In this document: in pieces, positions 35,070 through 43,285 of the stretch
Numbering within the stretch: the first letter of the stretch is position 1
How the letters are laid out: every line of letters starts with the position of its first letter
Assembly: GCA_030403585.1 (NCBI GenBank)
Contig: JAUEPE010000009.1
Location: forward strand, 62,001 to 126,000
Source of the DNA: Frankia sp. RB7
GTDB taxonomy: Bacteria > Pseudomonadota > Alphaproteobacteria > Rhizobiales > Xanthobacteraceae
Direction of reading: 5' to 3'
DNA length: 64,000 nucleotides
Notes under the pieces: model-generated
Databases searched by the model: none
The model's input: the letters and a program-made list of their open reading frames with translations, nothing else
Told to the model about the DNA's origin: nothing
Position numbers and translations under genes: made by a program

Positions 35070-37049
35070 ATGTGGGCCTTCTTCGAACGCATCCTCGACT
35101 CCTCGATGTTCTCACCGCACGGCATCTGCCTGCTGTGGGAGCCCGAGCTGATCTGGCTCCATGTCGTCTCGGACGCCTGCATCGCGGCGGCGTATTTCTC
35201 GATCCCGTTCGCCCTCACCATTCTCGTCACCAAGCGGCGCGACCTCCAGTTCGGCTGGGTGTTTTGGGCGTTCGCGATCTTCATCATGGCATGCGGCCTG
35301 ACGCACGTGCTGTCGATCTACACGCTTTGGGTTCCGGTCTACGGCATCGAGGGCCTGGTCAAGGCGGCGACTGCGATCGCGTCGATCTTCACCGCAGCCG
35401 CGCTCTGGCCGCTGCTGCCAAAAATCCTGACGATCCCCTCCCCGTTCGAGCTGCAGAAGGTCCAGGCCGCGCTCGAGGAGGAGGAGATCAAGAGCCGGGA
35501 TGCGACGCTGTTGCTCAAACAGGTCGGCGACGCCCAGCGCGCGATGCGCGAGAGCATGACGCGCCTCACGGCGGTGGTCGAGACCGCGGTGGACGGCGTC
35601 ATCCTGTTTGACGCGCAAGCCCGTATTCTGCTGTTCAACCCCGCTTGCGAACGGTTGTTCGGCTATCGCGCCGACGAGGTGATGAATCTCGACATCGGTA
35701 TGCTGATGGCCGACGAAAAGAGGCCTTCATCTACCGGTCATGCGCGGCGTTTCGCAACAGGGGAAGCTGCCGGCCTGCGCAAGGACGGATCGACCTTCCC
35801 GATGGACCTTTCGGTAGGCCAGGCTTGGCAGGACGGCGAGCTGATCTGCGTCGGCATCGTCCACGATCTGACCGCGCGCAAGCTGACCGAGCAGCAGCTC
35901 CAGCAGGCGCAGAAGATGGAGACGGTCGGTCAGCTCTCCGGCGGCATCGCCCATGACTTCAACAATCTTCTCACCGTCATCATCGGCAACGCCGAGCTTC
36001 TCAGCGAGCAGCTCAAGGCGCGGCCCGATTTGCGACAATTCGCCGACGACATCTGCGAGTCCGGCGAACGCGGCGCGGAACTGACGCAGCGACTGCTGGC
36101 ATTCAGCCGCCGCCAATTGCTCCAGCCGAAGGCGATCGATTGCCGCGAGCTGCTGCAGTCCATGCTCAAGCTGTTCAAGCGCACCTTGCGCGAAAACATC
36201 GAGATCAAGACGGCGTTCGGTCCTGGCACCATCCAGGCCTTTGCCGACCGCGCCCAGCTCGAATCCGCCGTGCTGAACCTTGCGCTCAACGCGCAGGACG
36301 CGATGCCGTCAGGCGGACATCTGACGCTAAGCACCGAGCTCGCCGCAATCGACGAGGATTATCGTGCTCTTCACCCGGAGGTCGCATCCGGCGCTTACGC
36401 GCTGATTTCCGTCACCGATGACGGCGAAGGCATGACGCCCGAGGTGATCGAGCACGCCTTCGAGCCGTTCTTCACCACCAAGGAGGTCGGCAAGGGTTCA
36501 GGGCTCGGACTGAGCATGGTCTATGGCTTCGCAAAGCAATCCGACGGCCATGTCTCGATCTATAGCGAACAGGGCCTGGGGACGACGGTCCGGATCTACC
36601 TGCCGCGCGCCGGCGGCGGACCATCGCCGACGGACGTGCTGGACAACGAAGACACCGCACCGCGCGGCCACGAGACCATCCTGATCGCCGAGGACGATCC
36701 GTTCGTGCGCTCCTCGGTGATCCTCCGGGTGGAGGCGCTCGGCTATCGCGTCGTCGCCGCCGTCAACGGCCAGGAGGCCCTGCAGCGGCTGCGCGCCGAT
36801 CCCGGCATCGACATGCTGTTCACCGATATCGTCATGCCCGGCGGGATGAGCGGCTGGGATCTCGCCGACCAGGCCCGGCGGATTCGGCCGGGCCTGCCGG
36901 TGCTGTTCACTTCCGGCTATGCGCTGGAGACCCTGGTCGAGCAGGGCCGCGCGCAGGCGGAAGCTGTGGTCCTGACCAAGCCCTATCGCAAGGCCGAGCT
37001 CGCCCAGCGCCTCAGGGACGCCTTCGCCGCGGCGACGGTGAATTCGTAG
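35070..37049 (+). CDS. hybrid histidine kinase with an ethylene-receptor-like membrane domain
   Basis: The 659-residue protein starts at ATG 35070. Three transmembrane helices follow (about residues 28-110). They contain D35, Y42, I45, P46, I72, C75 and H79, matching plant ETR1 residues D25, Y32, I35, P36, I62, C65 and H69 with a constant +10 offset; C65 and H69 are the copper(I) ligands of ethylene receptors. A coiled linker and a PAS domain (about 175-290) precede the kinase core with phospho-acceptor H295 (GGIAHDFNNLL) and ATPase motifs DDGEGM and GSGLGLSMV. A C-terminal receiver has D586 (LFTDIVMP). Upstream in-frame starts (TTG 35001, ATG 35019) add a Cys/Pro-rich leader not seen in the family. 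Divergent from thiD; no cognate regulator adjacent. Confidence 0.9.
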   Translation: MWAFFERILDSSMFSPHGICLLWEPELIWLHVVSDACIAAAYFSIPFALTILVTKRRDLQFGWVFWAFAIFIMACGLTHVLSIYTLWVPVYGIEGLVKAATAIASIFTAAALWPLLPKILTIPSPFELQKVQAALEEEEIKSRDATLLLKQVGDAQRAMRESMTRLTAVVETAVDGVILFDAQARILLFNPACERLFGYRADEVMNLDIGMLMADEKRPSSTGHARRFATGEAAGLRKDGSTFPMDLSVGQAWQDGELICVGIVHDLTARKLTEQQLQQAQKMETVGQLSGGIAHDFNNLLTVIIGNAELLSEQLKARPDLRQFADDICESGERGAELTQRLLAFSRRQLLQPKAIDCRELLQSMLKLFKRTLRENIEIKTAFGPGTIQAFADRAQLESAVLNLALNAQDAMPSGGHLTLSTELAAIDEDYRALHPEVASGAYALISVTDDGEGMTPEVIEHAFEPFFTTKEVGKGSGLGLSMVYGFAKQSDGHVSIYSEQGLGTTVRIYLPRAGGGPSPTDVLDNEDTAPRGHETILIAEDDPFVRSSVILRVEALGYRVVAAVNGQEALQRLRADPGIDMLFTDIVMPGGMSGWDLADQARRIRPGLPVLFTSGYALETLVEQGRAQAEAVVLTKPYRKAELAQRLRDAFAAATVNS

Positions 37050-37164
37050 GGCAAAATCGGCATTTGCGCGCGGGCGGCTTATCCCCGCAGGCAGCAAGTC
37101 CGCTTGCTAAATCCGACCGGTTTTGGCCTATTAGCCGGCAAGATATGCTTTCGGAGTGACTGCA

Positions 37165-37410
37165 ATGGTTCCCTTTTTCGTCCAGATCAAATGCAAGCTC
37201 GGCCAGTCCTATGTGGTCGCCAATGCGCTTGCCGAAGCCGAGATCGCCTCCGAGATCTACTCCACGGCCGGTCATTACGATCTGCTGGTGAAGTTCTATG
37301 TCGACAACGACACCGACATCGGCCACTTCATCAACGAGAAGGTGCAGGTGCTGCCCGGCATCCAGGACACGCTCACCATCATCACCTTCAAGGCGTTTGG
37401 CGCCAGCTAG
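37165..37410 (+). CDS. stand-alone Lrp/AsnC-type effector-binding (RAM) domain protein
   Basis: The 81-residue protein is just the ligand-binding domain of Lrp/AsnC regulators, with no helix-turn-helix. It shows FVQIKCKLGQSYVVANAL, STAGHYDLLVKFYVD and LPGIQDTLTIITFKAF. ATG 37165 has CGGAG eight bases upstream; the GTG at 37156 overlaps that site. Such stand-alone RAM proteins form decamers and may tune true Lrp proteins or bind amino acids. It follows the sensor kinase by 115 bases on the same strand. Confidence 0.82.
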   Translation: MVPFFVQIKCKLGQSYVVANALAEAEIASEIYSTAGHYDLLVKFYVDNDTDIGHFINEKVQVLPGIQDTLTIITFKAFGAS

Positions 37411-37418
37411 CAGGCGGA

Positions 37419-37688
37419 ATGCCACGCAGTCTCGTTCGTTGCGATTTTCGCATTCGCGGCTTCGTCTTCATGGCCGCTCTCGCGATTATTCCCCTTGCGT
37501 CTGCAGAGACCACTTCGGCGCGTTGGGCGCGGCCGTCTGCTGCTACCTGGGTTTGCCCGTCCAGTCCGCTCGACAGACTAATGTTAGAGTTCGCCGGCGT
37601 GACCCCGACGGATCAGTGCTTCGGTGGGCTTCCGGCCAATTGCATTGCGAGATCTAGGGCAGCGATCCCAATTTGGTCTGTCGGATAA
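37419..37688 (+). CDS. doubtful small ORF with a signal-peptide-like start
   Basis: An 89-residue frame begins eight bases after the previous stop and has a plausible signal peptide (RGFVFMAALAIIPLASAE). The rest has no recognisable domain and overlaps the end of the opposing 109-residue gene by 76 bases. It may be a decayed exported-protein gene at the edge of the IS-rich zone. Confidence 0.22.
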   Translation: MPRSLVRCDFRIRGFVFMAALAIIPLASAETTSARWARPSAATWVCPSSPLDRLMLEFAGVTPTDQCFGGLPANCIARSRAAIPIWSVG

Positions 37689-37942
37689 GACTTACAACGC
37701 TGATCCATCCAAGTAACAATCGCGGAAAAGTCACCGCCCCCGACAATTTCTCTGTCGCCGCTGACATTTAGGCCACTGATGAAGCCAACGACCCAAGATT
37801 CGAATGCGCCTTTGACAATGGCACTCTTGGTTCTATTAGTCCAAGCCGAGCACGACTGAGAGCCGGCCCCGACAATCGTCGCGCCAGCCCGGATTGGACT
37901 TGTCGGCAATAGCAGCACGGCGGCCACGGCTAACACTCTCAT
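37613..37942 (-). CDS. small exported protein of unknown function
   Basis: The 109-residue protein has a signal peptide (MRVLAVAAVLLLPTSPIRAG). In the mature part, a SQSCSAWT start, a WVVGFISGLN core and a WMDQRCKSYPTDQI end resemble a family of small two-cysteine periplasmic proteins common in Bradyrhizobium. The two cysteines may form a disulfide. No function is known to me. It is the last apparently intact gene before the decayed region. Confidence 0.62.
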   Translation of the reverse strand: MRVLAVAAVLLLPTSPIRAGATIVGAGSQSCSAWTNRTKSAIVKGAFESWVVGFISGLNVSGDREIVGGGDFSAIVTWMDQRCKSYPTDQIGIAALDLAMQLAGSPPKH

Positions 37943-38189
37943 GATATCTGGACCATCTAGCTGTGTGTCTGGAGATCAGCTTATCGGTCCGAGTTGTTTC
38001 TGTCAGTACCCGGGCGTCATCTCCTTGTAATGGAGAAGGGGGACAATGATCGCGCCGTAGGCCCCGAAAGGCTCGCGGTCCAAGCGACCGCCGCCCAGCC
38101 CTTCGGATGGAATGACATCTTCCGTGGAAATAGGGCGGCGGTCCCGGGCCCACGGCAATCCTCATACAGTAAACGTTCGACCGAACCGC

Positions 38190-38640
38190 TCCGGGTTTGC
38201 GGGAGGCTCCAACTGCTGGGAGGATGGCGCCATGACAAGCAAGACGACGAACAAGGTTTTCCGCCGAGGTCCGCGCCCGTGGCTGTCCGCACGCCATGCA
38301 GTGTGCTGCGCTGAAGATCGAGGTCCGGCGCGTCTTCGGTGGCGCGCGCCGCGTCTACGGCGTGTGCAAGGTTTGGCACCCGTGAGAGCTTCGATATTGC
38401 CCGTTGCACAGTGTCGGGACTGATGCGGGACATGCAATTGCACGGAATCATCCGCGGTAAACCCAACAGGACCACGATCAGCGACAAGGCCGCCATGCCC
38501 GCTGGATCAAGTCAATCGCCAGTTCAAGGCGAAGTCCGAACGTCCCCAACCCTCTGACTTCACCTATGTCGCGACCTGGTCGGCTTCATCTACGTCGTCT
38601 TCGTCATCGATGCCTATGCCCTCAGGATCTTGGGTTGCCG
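38190..38640 (+). pseudogene. IS3-family insertion sequence remnant (orfA start joined to orfB, frameshifted)
   Basis: Reading across frames gives MTSKTTNK, then FSAEVRARG (the start of an IS3-type OrfA). This joins directly to LKIEVRRVF, RRVYGVCKVWH, FDIARCTVSGLMRDM, GIIRGKPNRTTISDK and DFTYVATWS of OrfB, the integrase. At least three frameshifts and an internal deletion of most of orfA are needed. The last recognisable part is the start of the catalytic DDE domain, near 38640. The element cannot move by itself. Confidence 0.75.
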
Positions 38641-38689
38641 GGCCTCGCGCACGTCGCGTAGGCTTAGCGCTCCAATGCGCTGGAGCAGG

Positions 38690-38812
38690 CATTGCATGAT
38701 CGACAGCCGGCCGCGGCGGGCTCGTCATCATAGCGAAAGGGGGTTCGCGCTGATGGATCAGGTCGGTCTTGTACTGGCCTTTGATGGTTTCAGCGAGAGC
38801 ATTGTTATGTGC
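38690..38812 (-). pseudogene. inverted fragment of an IS3-family orfB 3' part
   Basis: On the minus strand the sequence translates as NNALAETIKGQYKTDLIHQR, a conserved C-terminal segment of IS3-family integrases that includes the last catalytic Glu region. It lies inverted relative to the adjacent + strand remnant, so either two copies inserted or part of one copy was inverted. Confidence 0.68.
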
Positions 38813-39082
38813 ACGGCGTTTCGAAACTCTCGCAGGTAGATTGCGGCCTGGTCCTGCCCGAGGGTGGCGCGCAACAACGTGGTATGACTTGGGCCCAGGT
38901 GTACTGGAGTTTTTTTGGTACGCGGGCGATCAGTATCGCAATCAACGCCAAGCGCGCAGCCCTCAAGCAATCAATTACAAGCGCGCTACGGCTCGACACG
39001 CCATCCTGACGCAATTTCAATTCCCAACCTGTGACCGACGTTGGGGGCGCTATCACGGCATGCCAATTGGAATGGACCTGCT

Positions 39083-40009
39083 TCAGCCGCCACCCTCCTT
39101 GCGTTTCGGCGGCGTCGGGCCGTCGATCGGCGGCAGCGACTTCAGATAGGTGGCCATCGCGGCGCGATCCTCAGGCGTCAACTGCGCGAGGTTCTTGATC
39201 ACCGGCCGCATCGAGCCCGATGCGCTGTCGCCTTCGGGCATGTCGCCGGTCTCCAGGAAGTCGGCAATATCCTTCACGCTCCAGCCGCCAATCCCCTTCT
39301 GCGTGATGTTCGGCACCCAGCCCTCGCCTTCGGGATTGGGACCGCCGGCGAAGCGCTCGCGCCGGTTGATACCACCGAGGGAATTGCGCGGACTGTGGCA
39401 TTCGGCGCAATGGCCAAAACCGTTCACGAGATAGGCGCCGCGATTCCAAAGCGCGGACCGCGCCGCATCCGGCATGAACGGCCTGACGTCCATGAACAGC
39501 AATTTCCAGATGCCGACATTGCGGCGAATATTGAAGGGAAACGGCAGATCGTGGTCGCGCACCCGGCCGGACACCGGCGGCAGCGTCTTCAGGTAAGCAA
39601 AGAGATCGCGGACGTCGTCGACCTTCGCAATGTGGTAGGACGTGTATGGAAACGCCGGGAAGTAGTGCGTGCCCTCAGGCGAGATCCCGCGCATCACCGC
39701 GTTGACGAAATCGGCCTCGCTCCAGCGGCCGATGCCGTCCGTGGGATCGGGGGAAATGTTCGGCGCATAGAACGTGCCGAACGGCGAACCGAGCGCCAGG
39801 CCGCCGCCGAGCCTGAGACGATCGGGCTGGTTGGGCACCGCATGGCAGGACGAGCAGCCGCCGGCATTGAACAGCTCCTGCCCGTTGGCGAGATCGGGCC
39901 CGCGCGTCGGCGCCGGCAAGGCCAAGGCGGTTGGCGCGGTCAGCCACCAGTAAACGGCAAAGGCTGCGACGACGGCGATCAGGATAACAGAAATTGTTCG
40001 TCGCAGCAT
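39083..40009 (-). CDS. membrane-anchored or exported diheme cytochrome c
   Basis: The 308-residue protein has an N-terminal hydrophobic segment (ISVILIAVVAAFAVYWWL). Two class I cytochrome c domains follow, with haem sites C52SSCH56 and C201AECH205. The second site sits in a GHCAECHSPRN context, as in the cytochrome subunits of alcohol and aldehyde dehydrogenases. A possible distal Met lies in MRPVIKNL. It would pass electrons from a periplasmic dehydrogenase to the respiratory chain. No dehydrogenase is adjacent; an orphan molybdenum hydroxylase large subunit is 3 kb downstream. Divergent from the CHRD gene. Confidence 0.87.
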   Translation of the reverse strand: MLRRTISVILIAVVAAFAVYWWLTAPTALALPAPTRGPDLANGQELFNAGGCSSCHAVPNQPDRLRLGGGLALGSPFGTFYAPNISPDPTDGIGRWSEADFVNAVMRGISPEGTHYFPAFPYTSYHIAKVDDVRDLFAYLKTLPPVSGRVRDHDLPFPFNIRRNVGIWKLLFMDVRPFMPDAARSALWNRGAYLVNGFGHCAECHSPRNSLGGINRRERFAGGPNPEGEGWVPNITQKGIGGWSVKDIADFLETGDMPEGDSASGSMRPVIKNLAQLTPEDRAAMATYLKSLPPIDGPTPPKRKEGGG

Positions 40010-40163
40010 TGAGGATCCAATCAGGCTCTTGCGAATTTAAAGGATGACCCCGCAGCTGCTCCAGCCACGAATAATTTAGATGGTTTGATCGGAATCCGGG
40101 AATAAAGTCGGAACCGCACTGTTTGCAAGTTGACAGCAACCAGGCGTCAACAGGGAGAGACCC

Positions 40164-40583
40164 ATGAAAAAAGCGCTTTTTGCCACGATGGCGCTCGGAG
40201 CCGCCGTCGTATTCGCAGGCTCGGCCAGCGCGGAGAAACTGAAGGCGACGCTGGACGGCAAGTCCGAAGTGCCGGCAACCACCAGCAGCGGCACCGGGAT
40301 GGCCGATCTCGACTATGACGCCGCCACCAAGAAGCTGTCCTGGAAAGTGAGTTATTCCGGCCTCTCCGGCCCCGCCACTGCCGCCCACTTCCACGGCCCG
40401 GCCGAGACCGGCAAGAACGCCGGCGTCGCCGTGCCGATCGCTGGCATCGCCAACAGCCCGGCTGAGGGCTCGGCGACGCTGACCGACGCGCAGGCATCCG
40501 ACCTGCTCGCCGGCAAGCTCTACGTCAACATCCACACCGCGGCCAACCCGGGCGGCGAAATCCGCGGCCAGGTGACCAAGTAA
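40164..40583 (+). CDS. exported CHRD-domain protein
   Basis: The 139-residue protein has a signal peptide (MKKALFATMALGAAVVFAGS, cleavage near SASA). A single CHRD domain fills the rest: LDGKSEVPATTSSGTG, AAHFHGPAE and the end NPGGEIRGQV. CHRD domains occur in chordin and many bacterial exported proteins; their role in bacteria is unknown, perhaps metal or ligand binding through the HFHG histidines. AGGGAGAG precedes the ATG. A GTTGAC/GTCAAC inverted repeat (40129-40151) lies just upstream. A terminator follows. Confidence 0.85.
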   Translation: MKKALFATMALGAAVVFAGSASAEKLKATLDGKSEVPATTSSGTGMADLDYDAATKKLSWKVSYSGLSGPATAAHFHGPAETGKNAGVAVPIAGIANSPAEGSATLTDAQASDLLAGKLYVNIHTAANPGGEIRGQVTK

Positions 40584-40606
40584 GTTTTATAGCAAGTCGA
40601 TCGACG

Positions 40607-40637
40607 AAGGCCGGGCGCGGAAAGCGTCCGGCCTTTT
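40607..40637 (+). terminator. Rho-independent terminator after the CHRD gene
   Basis: AAGGCCGGGCGC (40607-40618) pairs with GCGTCCGGCCTT (40624-40635) with one mismatch, followed by TT. It sits between convergent genes and may serve both. Confidence 0.78.
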
Positions 40638-40655
40638 CGATTCCGGCCGAGAGCG

Positions 40656-41268
40656 TCAGGCGGGACGCTTGCGCACGGCGACCTGGTGGCTCCTGAGGAT
40701 CACCTCGGCATCGTCGTGCCAGGCGAGAAAAATGTCGACGGCGGGCGCGACCCGCTCCGCGTCGGGATTGTCGGGCTTCCAGGTGTAGTCGTCCATCAGC
40801 ATCACGCCGCCCTCGCGCAGCAGACGCCAGGCGCCGAGGCAATCGATCATCACGTCGTCGCGCTGATGGCTGCCGTCGACATAGATGAAGTCGAACACGG
40901 CGTTCTCTTCGCGCAAGCTGCCGAGCGCCCTGATCGAGGTGCCGACGATCTTGCGCAGCCGCGCGCCGTAGGCGGCGAGGTTACGGTCGAAACGGCCCGC
41001 ATCATCGCTATCGAAGAGATCGACGCAGGTGAGATGGCAGCCTGCGAAGAACTCAAGCCAGAACAGCGCAGACCGCCCTTTTTTGGAGCCGATCTCGAGC
41101 ACGCGGCTCGTCGTCCCGCTTATATCCCCAAACAGCGCGCTCCAGGCAACCGTGCGCGCGGCGACGTAATCGCGCCGAAATTCCTTGCCCGCAAAGATGT
41201 GCGCGTAAGGGTCCTGGGCCCGCGCCAGCGCGACAACGCGCGCGAAGTTTGGCGGAGGGATCGCTCAT
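40656..41268 (-). pseudogene. class I SAM-dependent methyltransferase (CmcI-like), frameshifted near its 5' end
   Basis: From about 41250 down to 40656 one frame encodes a methyltransferase: DPYAHIFAGKEFRRDYVAAR, then the SAM-binding strand VLEIGSKKGRSALF, the acidic CVDLFD, FIYVDGSHQRDDV and LMDDYTW. That frame has no start codon before its upstream stop. The ATG at 41268, with AGGGATAGG before it and eight bases after the upstream gene's stop, opens MSDPSA in another frame. Dropping one A of the AAA at 41248-41250 would join the two. So the gene is either broken by one base or affected by a sequencing error. A GTG at 41102 would cut off the first fold element. Confidence 0.7.
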
Positions 41269-41276
41269 GCCTATCC

Positions 41277-42560
41277 CTACGCCGCACTCAGCGCATGCTC
41301 GAGGTCCGCGATCAGGTCCGACGGGTGCTCGATGCCGATCGACAGCCGGATCGTCGAATCCAGCACGCCGATCTTGCGCCGGATGTCGGCAGGGACGCCG
41401 GAATGGGTCATCGTCGCCGGCAGACTCGCCAGCGATTCCGTTCCGCCAAGGCTCACCGCGAGCTTGAAGATCTGCAAGCCATTGAGGAATTTCACCGCCG
41501 CCGCCTTGCCGCCGACGATGTCGAACGAGAAAGTCGAGCCCGCACCGAGGCACTGTCGCGCGAACACTTGCCCGGCCTTCGAGGCCGCTTCGTGATGGCC
41601 GAGATAATGGACCTTGGCGACCTTGTCATGGTCGCGCAAATAGTCCGCCACGAGGCGCGCGTTGCTGTCGGCCTTCTCCATGCGCAGGCTCAAGGTCTCG
41701 AGCGAGCGGTTGATCATCCAGCAGGAATGCGGATCGAGCTGGGTGCCGATGGCGCCGCGCAGCGCCTTGATGCTCTTCATGATCGCCTTGGTGCCGAGGG
41801 CTGCGCCCGCGATCAGGTCGGAATGACCGCCGACATATTTGGTCAGCGAGTACAGCGAAATATCCGCGCCATGTTCAATCGGCCGCTGAAACACCGGTCC
41901 GAGCAGCGTATTGTCGCACGCGATGATCGGCGTGTGGCCCTGGGCCTTGCCAATGGCCTCGGCGACGCGGCGCATCAGGGCGACATCCACGAGGCCGTTG
42001 GTCGGGTTGGCCGGGGTCTCGATCAGGATCATCGAAACCCGGCCCTTGCGCATCGCCTCCTCGGCGGCCTGGTTGACCGCTGTTTCGTCGATGCCGTCCG
42101 CAAAGCCGACCGCGCCGATCGACAAACGCGAAATCGTATTCGTCAGCAGGGTTTCGGTGCCGCCATAGAGCGGCTGGGAGTGCAGGATGACGTCGCCGGG
42201 ACGGACGAACGCCAAAATCGTCGTCGAGATCGCCGCCATGCCGGACGAGAACAGGACACAGTTCTCGGTGCGCTCATAGATGGCGAGCCTGTCCTCGACG
42301 ATCTCGCTGTTGGGGTGGTTGAAGCGCGAATAGACCAGGCCCGCGCCCATGCCTTCGGGCGGCTCGCGCCGGCCGGCGACGAAATCGAAAAAATCCTGCC
42401 CGTCGTCGGCGGTCTTGAACACGAAGGTCGAGGTCAGGAACACCGGCGGCTTGATGGCGCCTTCCGACAGCTGCGGATCGTAGCCATAGGTCAGCATCAG
42501 CGTTTCCGGATGCAGCATATGGTTGCCGATATGGGTTTTCGACGGAAACGGTTTGACCAT
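41277..42560 (-). CDS. Cys/Met-metabolism PLP enzyme (cystathionine gamma-lyase/methionine gamma-lyase type)
   Basis: The 427-residue fold-type I enzyme has the Schiff-base lysine K241 ([13 protein letters not shown]), the PLP-binding Asp in [17 protein letters not shown] near the N-terminus and [10 protein letters not shown] near the C-terminus. It may split cystathionine or methionine, or act as a gamma-synthase; the exact reaction is not determinable by eye. ATG 42560 is preferred because the family begins here; an upstream frame extension adds a basic leader. It is followed after eight bases by the methyltransferase gene. Confidence 0.85.
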   Translation of the reverse strand: MVKPFPSKTHIGNHMLHPETLMLTYGYDPQLSEGAIKPPVFLTSTFVFKTADDGQDFFDFVAGRREPPEGMGAGLVYSRFNHPNSEIVEDRLAIYERTENCVLFSSGMAAISTTILAFVRPGDVILHSQPLYGGTETLLTNTISRLSIGAVGFADGIDETAVNQAAEEAMRKGRVSMILIETPANPTNGLVDVALMRRVAEAIGKAQGHTPIIACDNTLLGPVFQRPIEHGADISLYSLTKYVGGHSDLIAGAALGTKAIMKSIKALRGAIGTQLDPHSCWMINRSLETLSLRMEKADSNARLVADYLRDHDKVAKVHYLGHHEAASKAGQVFARQCLGAGSTFSFDIVGGKAAAVKFLNGLQIFKLAVSLGGTESLASLPATMTHSGVPADIRRKIGVLDSTIRLSIGIEHPSDLIADLEHALSAA

Positions 42561-42744
42561 GGCCTGCCTCGCTGTTGACTGAGATCGTCGCCGCGCGTCG
42601 GAACTCCAGACGTCGTGACGCATCAACGCCGCGACGGCGCGAGCGAACATAACTACTCTGACGGCGATCCGTCAGGCCATACGAACAGAATTTGCTGAGC
42701 TGCCGAAGCCCGGATGGAGCCAACGGGGCTACGAACTGGAACTG

Positions 42745-43194
42745 TTACTTCAACTTCACTCGGTACGTCTCGTGGCAGTCCGTGCAGCGATCGTTCATCG
42801 CGGTGTAGGCGACCTTCAGGCTCGCCACATCGGTGATCTTGCCCTTGACCTCGGCGATCGCCTTCTGCACCGGCGGAATCTTGGAATCGAAATCGGCCTT
42901 GTTCTCCCAGACTTTCGGCGACGAGCCGTAGGTCGAGTTGACCACGTCCTGCTTCGGGTTGGCCTCGAAGGTCTTTGCGATCTTTGCGACATCCGTTTCG
43001 AGACTGGCGATGGCGTCATCGACGGCCTTCTGGTCATAGGGAATGTCTCCCTTCGTCATCTTGAGGATGACCCCGTACATGCTCTTGGCCTGCGAGCGCA
43101 TCAGATTGTCCTGCTGGACGGCAACCTCCTGCTGCGCCCACACGGCGCCCACACCCAGCACCAAGGTGCCCGCGACAATCAACATTCGTTTCAT
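42745..43194 (-). CDS. cytochrome c' (class II c-type cytochrome)
   Basis: The 149-residue protein has a signal peptide (MKRMLIVAGTLVLGVGAVWA). A four-helix mature part ends in the C-terminal haem site CTDCHETYR, the hallmark of class II cytochromes c'. It is periplasmic, and the fifth haem ligand is the His of CxxCH. Cytochromes c' bind NO or help electron transfer. The upstream XDH-like large subunit ends 91 bases before its start on the same strand, so co-transcription is possible. Confidence 0.87.
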   Translation of the reverse strand: MKRMLIVAGTLVLGVGAVWAQQEVAVQQDNLMRSQAKSMYGVILKMTKGDIPYDQKAVDDAIASLETDVAKIAKTFEANPKQDVVNSTYGSSPKVWENKADFDSKIPPVQKAIAEVKGKITDVASLKVAYTAMNDRCTDCHETYRVKLK

Positions 43195-43285
43195 CGGCGT
43201 GTTTCTCCGGCTCGCAAGACGGTTGGGGGAAAAGGCCATTATGGTGAGAACCCGGCGGCGGGCAATTATTCCCGCCGCAGAGGGT

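Larger units (their letters stand above)
37943..39082. other. gene-poor decayed region with IS remnants
   Basis: No intact gene is found across these 1.1 kb. The middle holds IS3-family remnants in both orientations (38190-38812). The flanks (37943-38190 and 38813-39082) have only short unrelated frames and no clear repeats. A T-run (GAGTTTTTTTGG) occurs near 38909. This zone separates the sensor-kinase block from the cytochrome block. Confidence 0.6.

Noticed and set aside
38758..39009. Short frames on both strands between the IS remnant and the cytochrome gene
   Set aside because: They mix IS pieces with unrelated sequence and show no start signal or family.
40086..40110. TTGATCGGAATCC near the CHRD/cytochrome c spacer as an FNR/FixK box
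   Set aside because: The second half-site differs from ATCAA at key positions, so it is not a convincing TTGAT-N4-ATCAA box.
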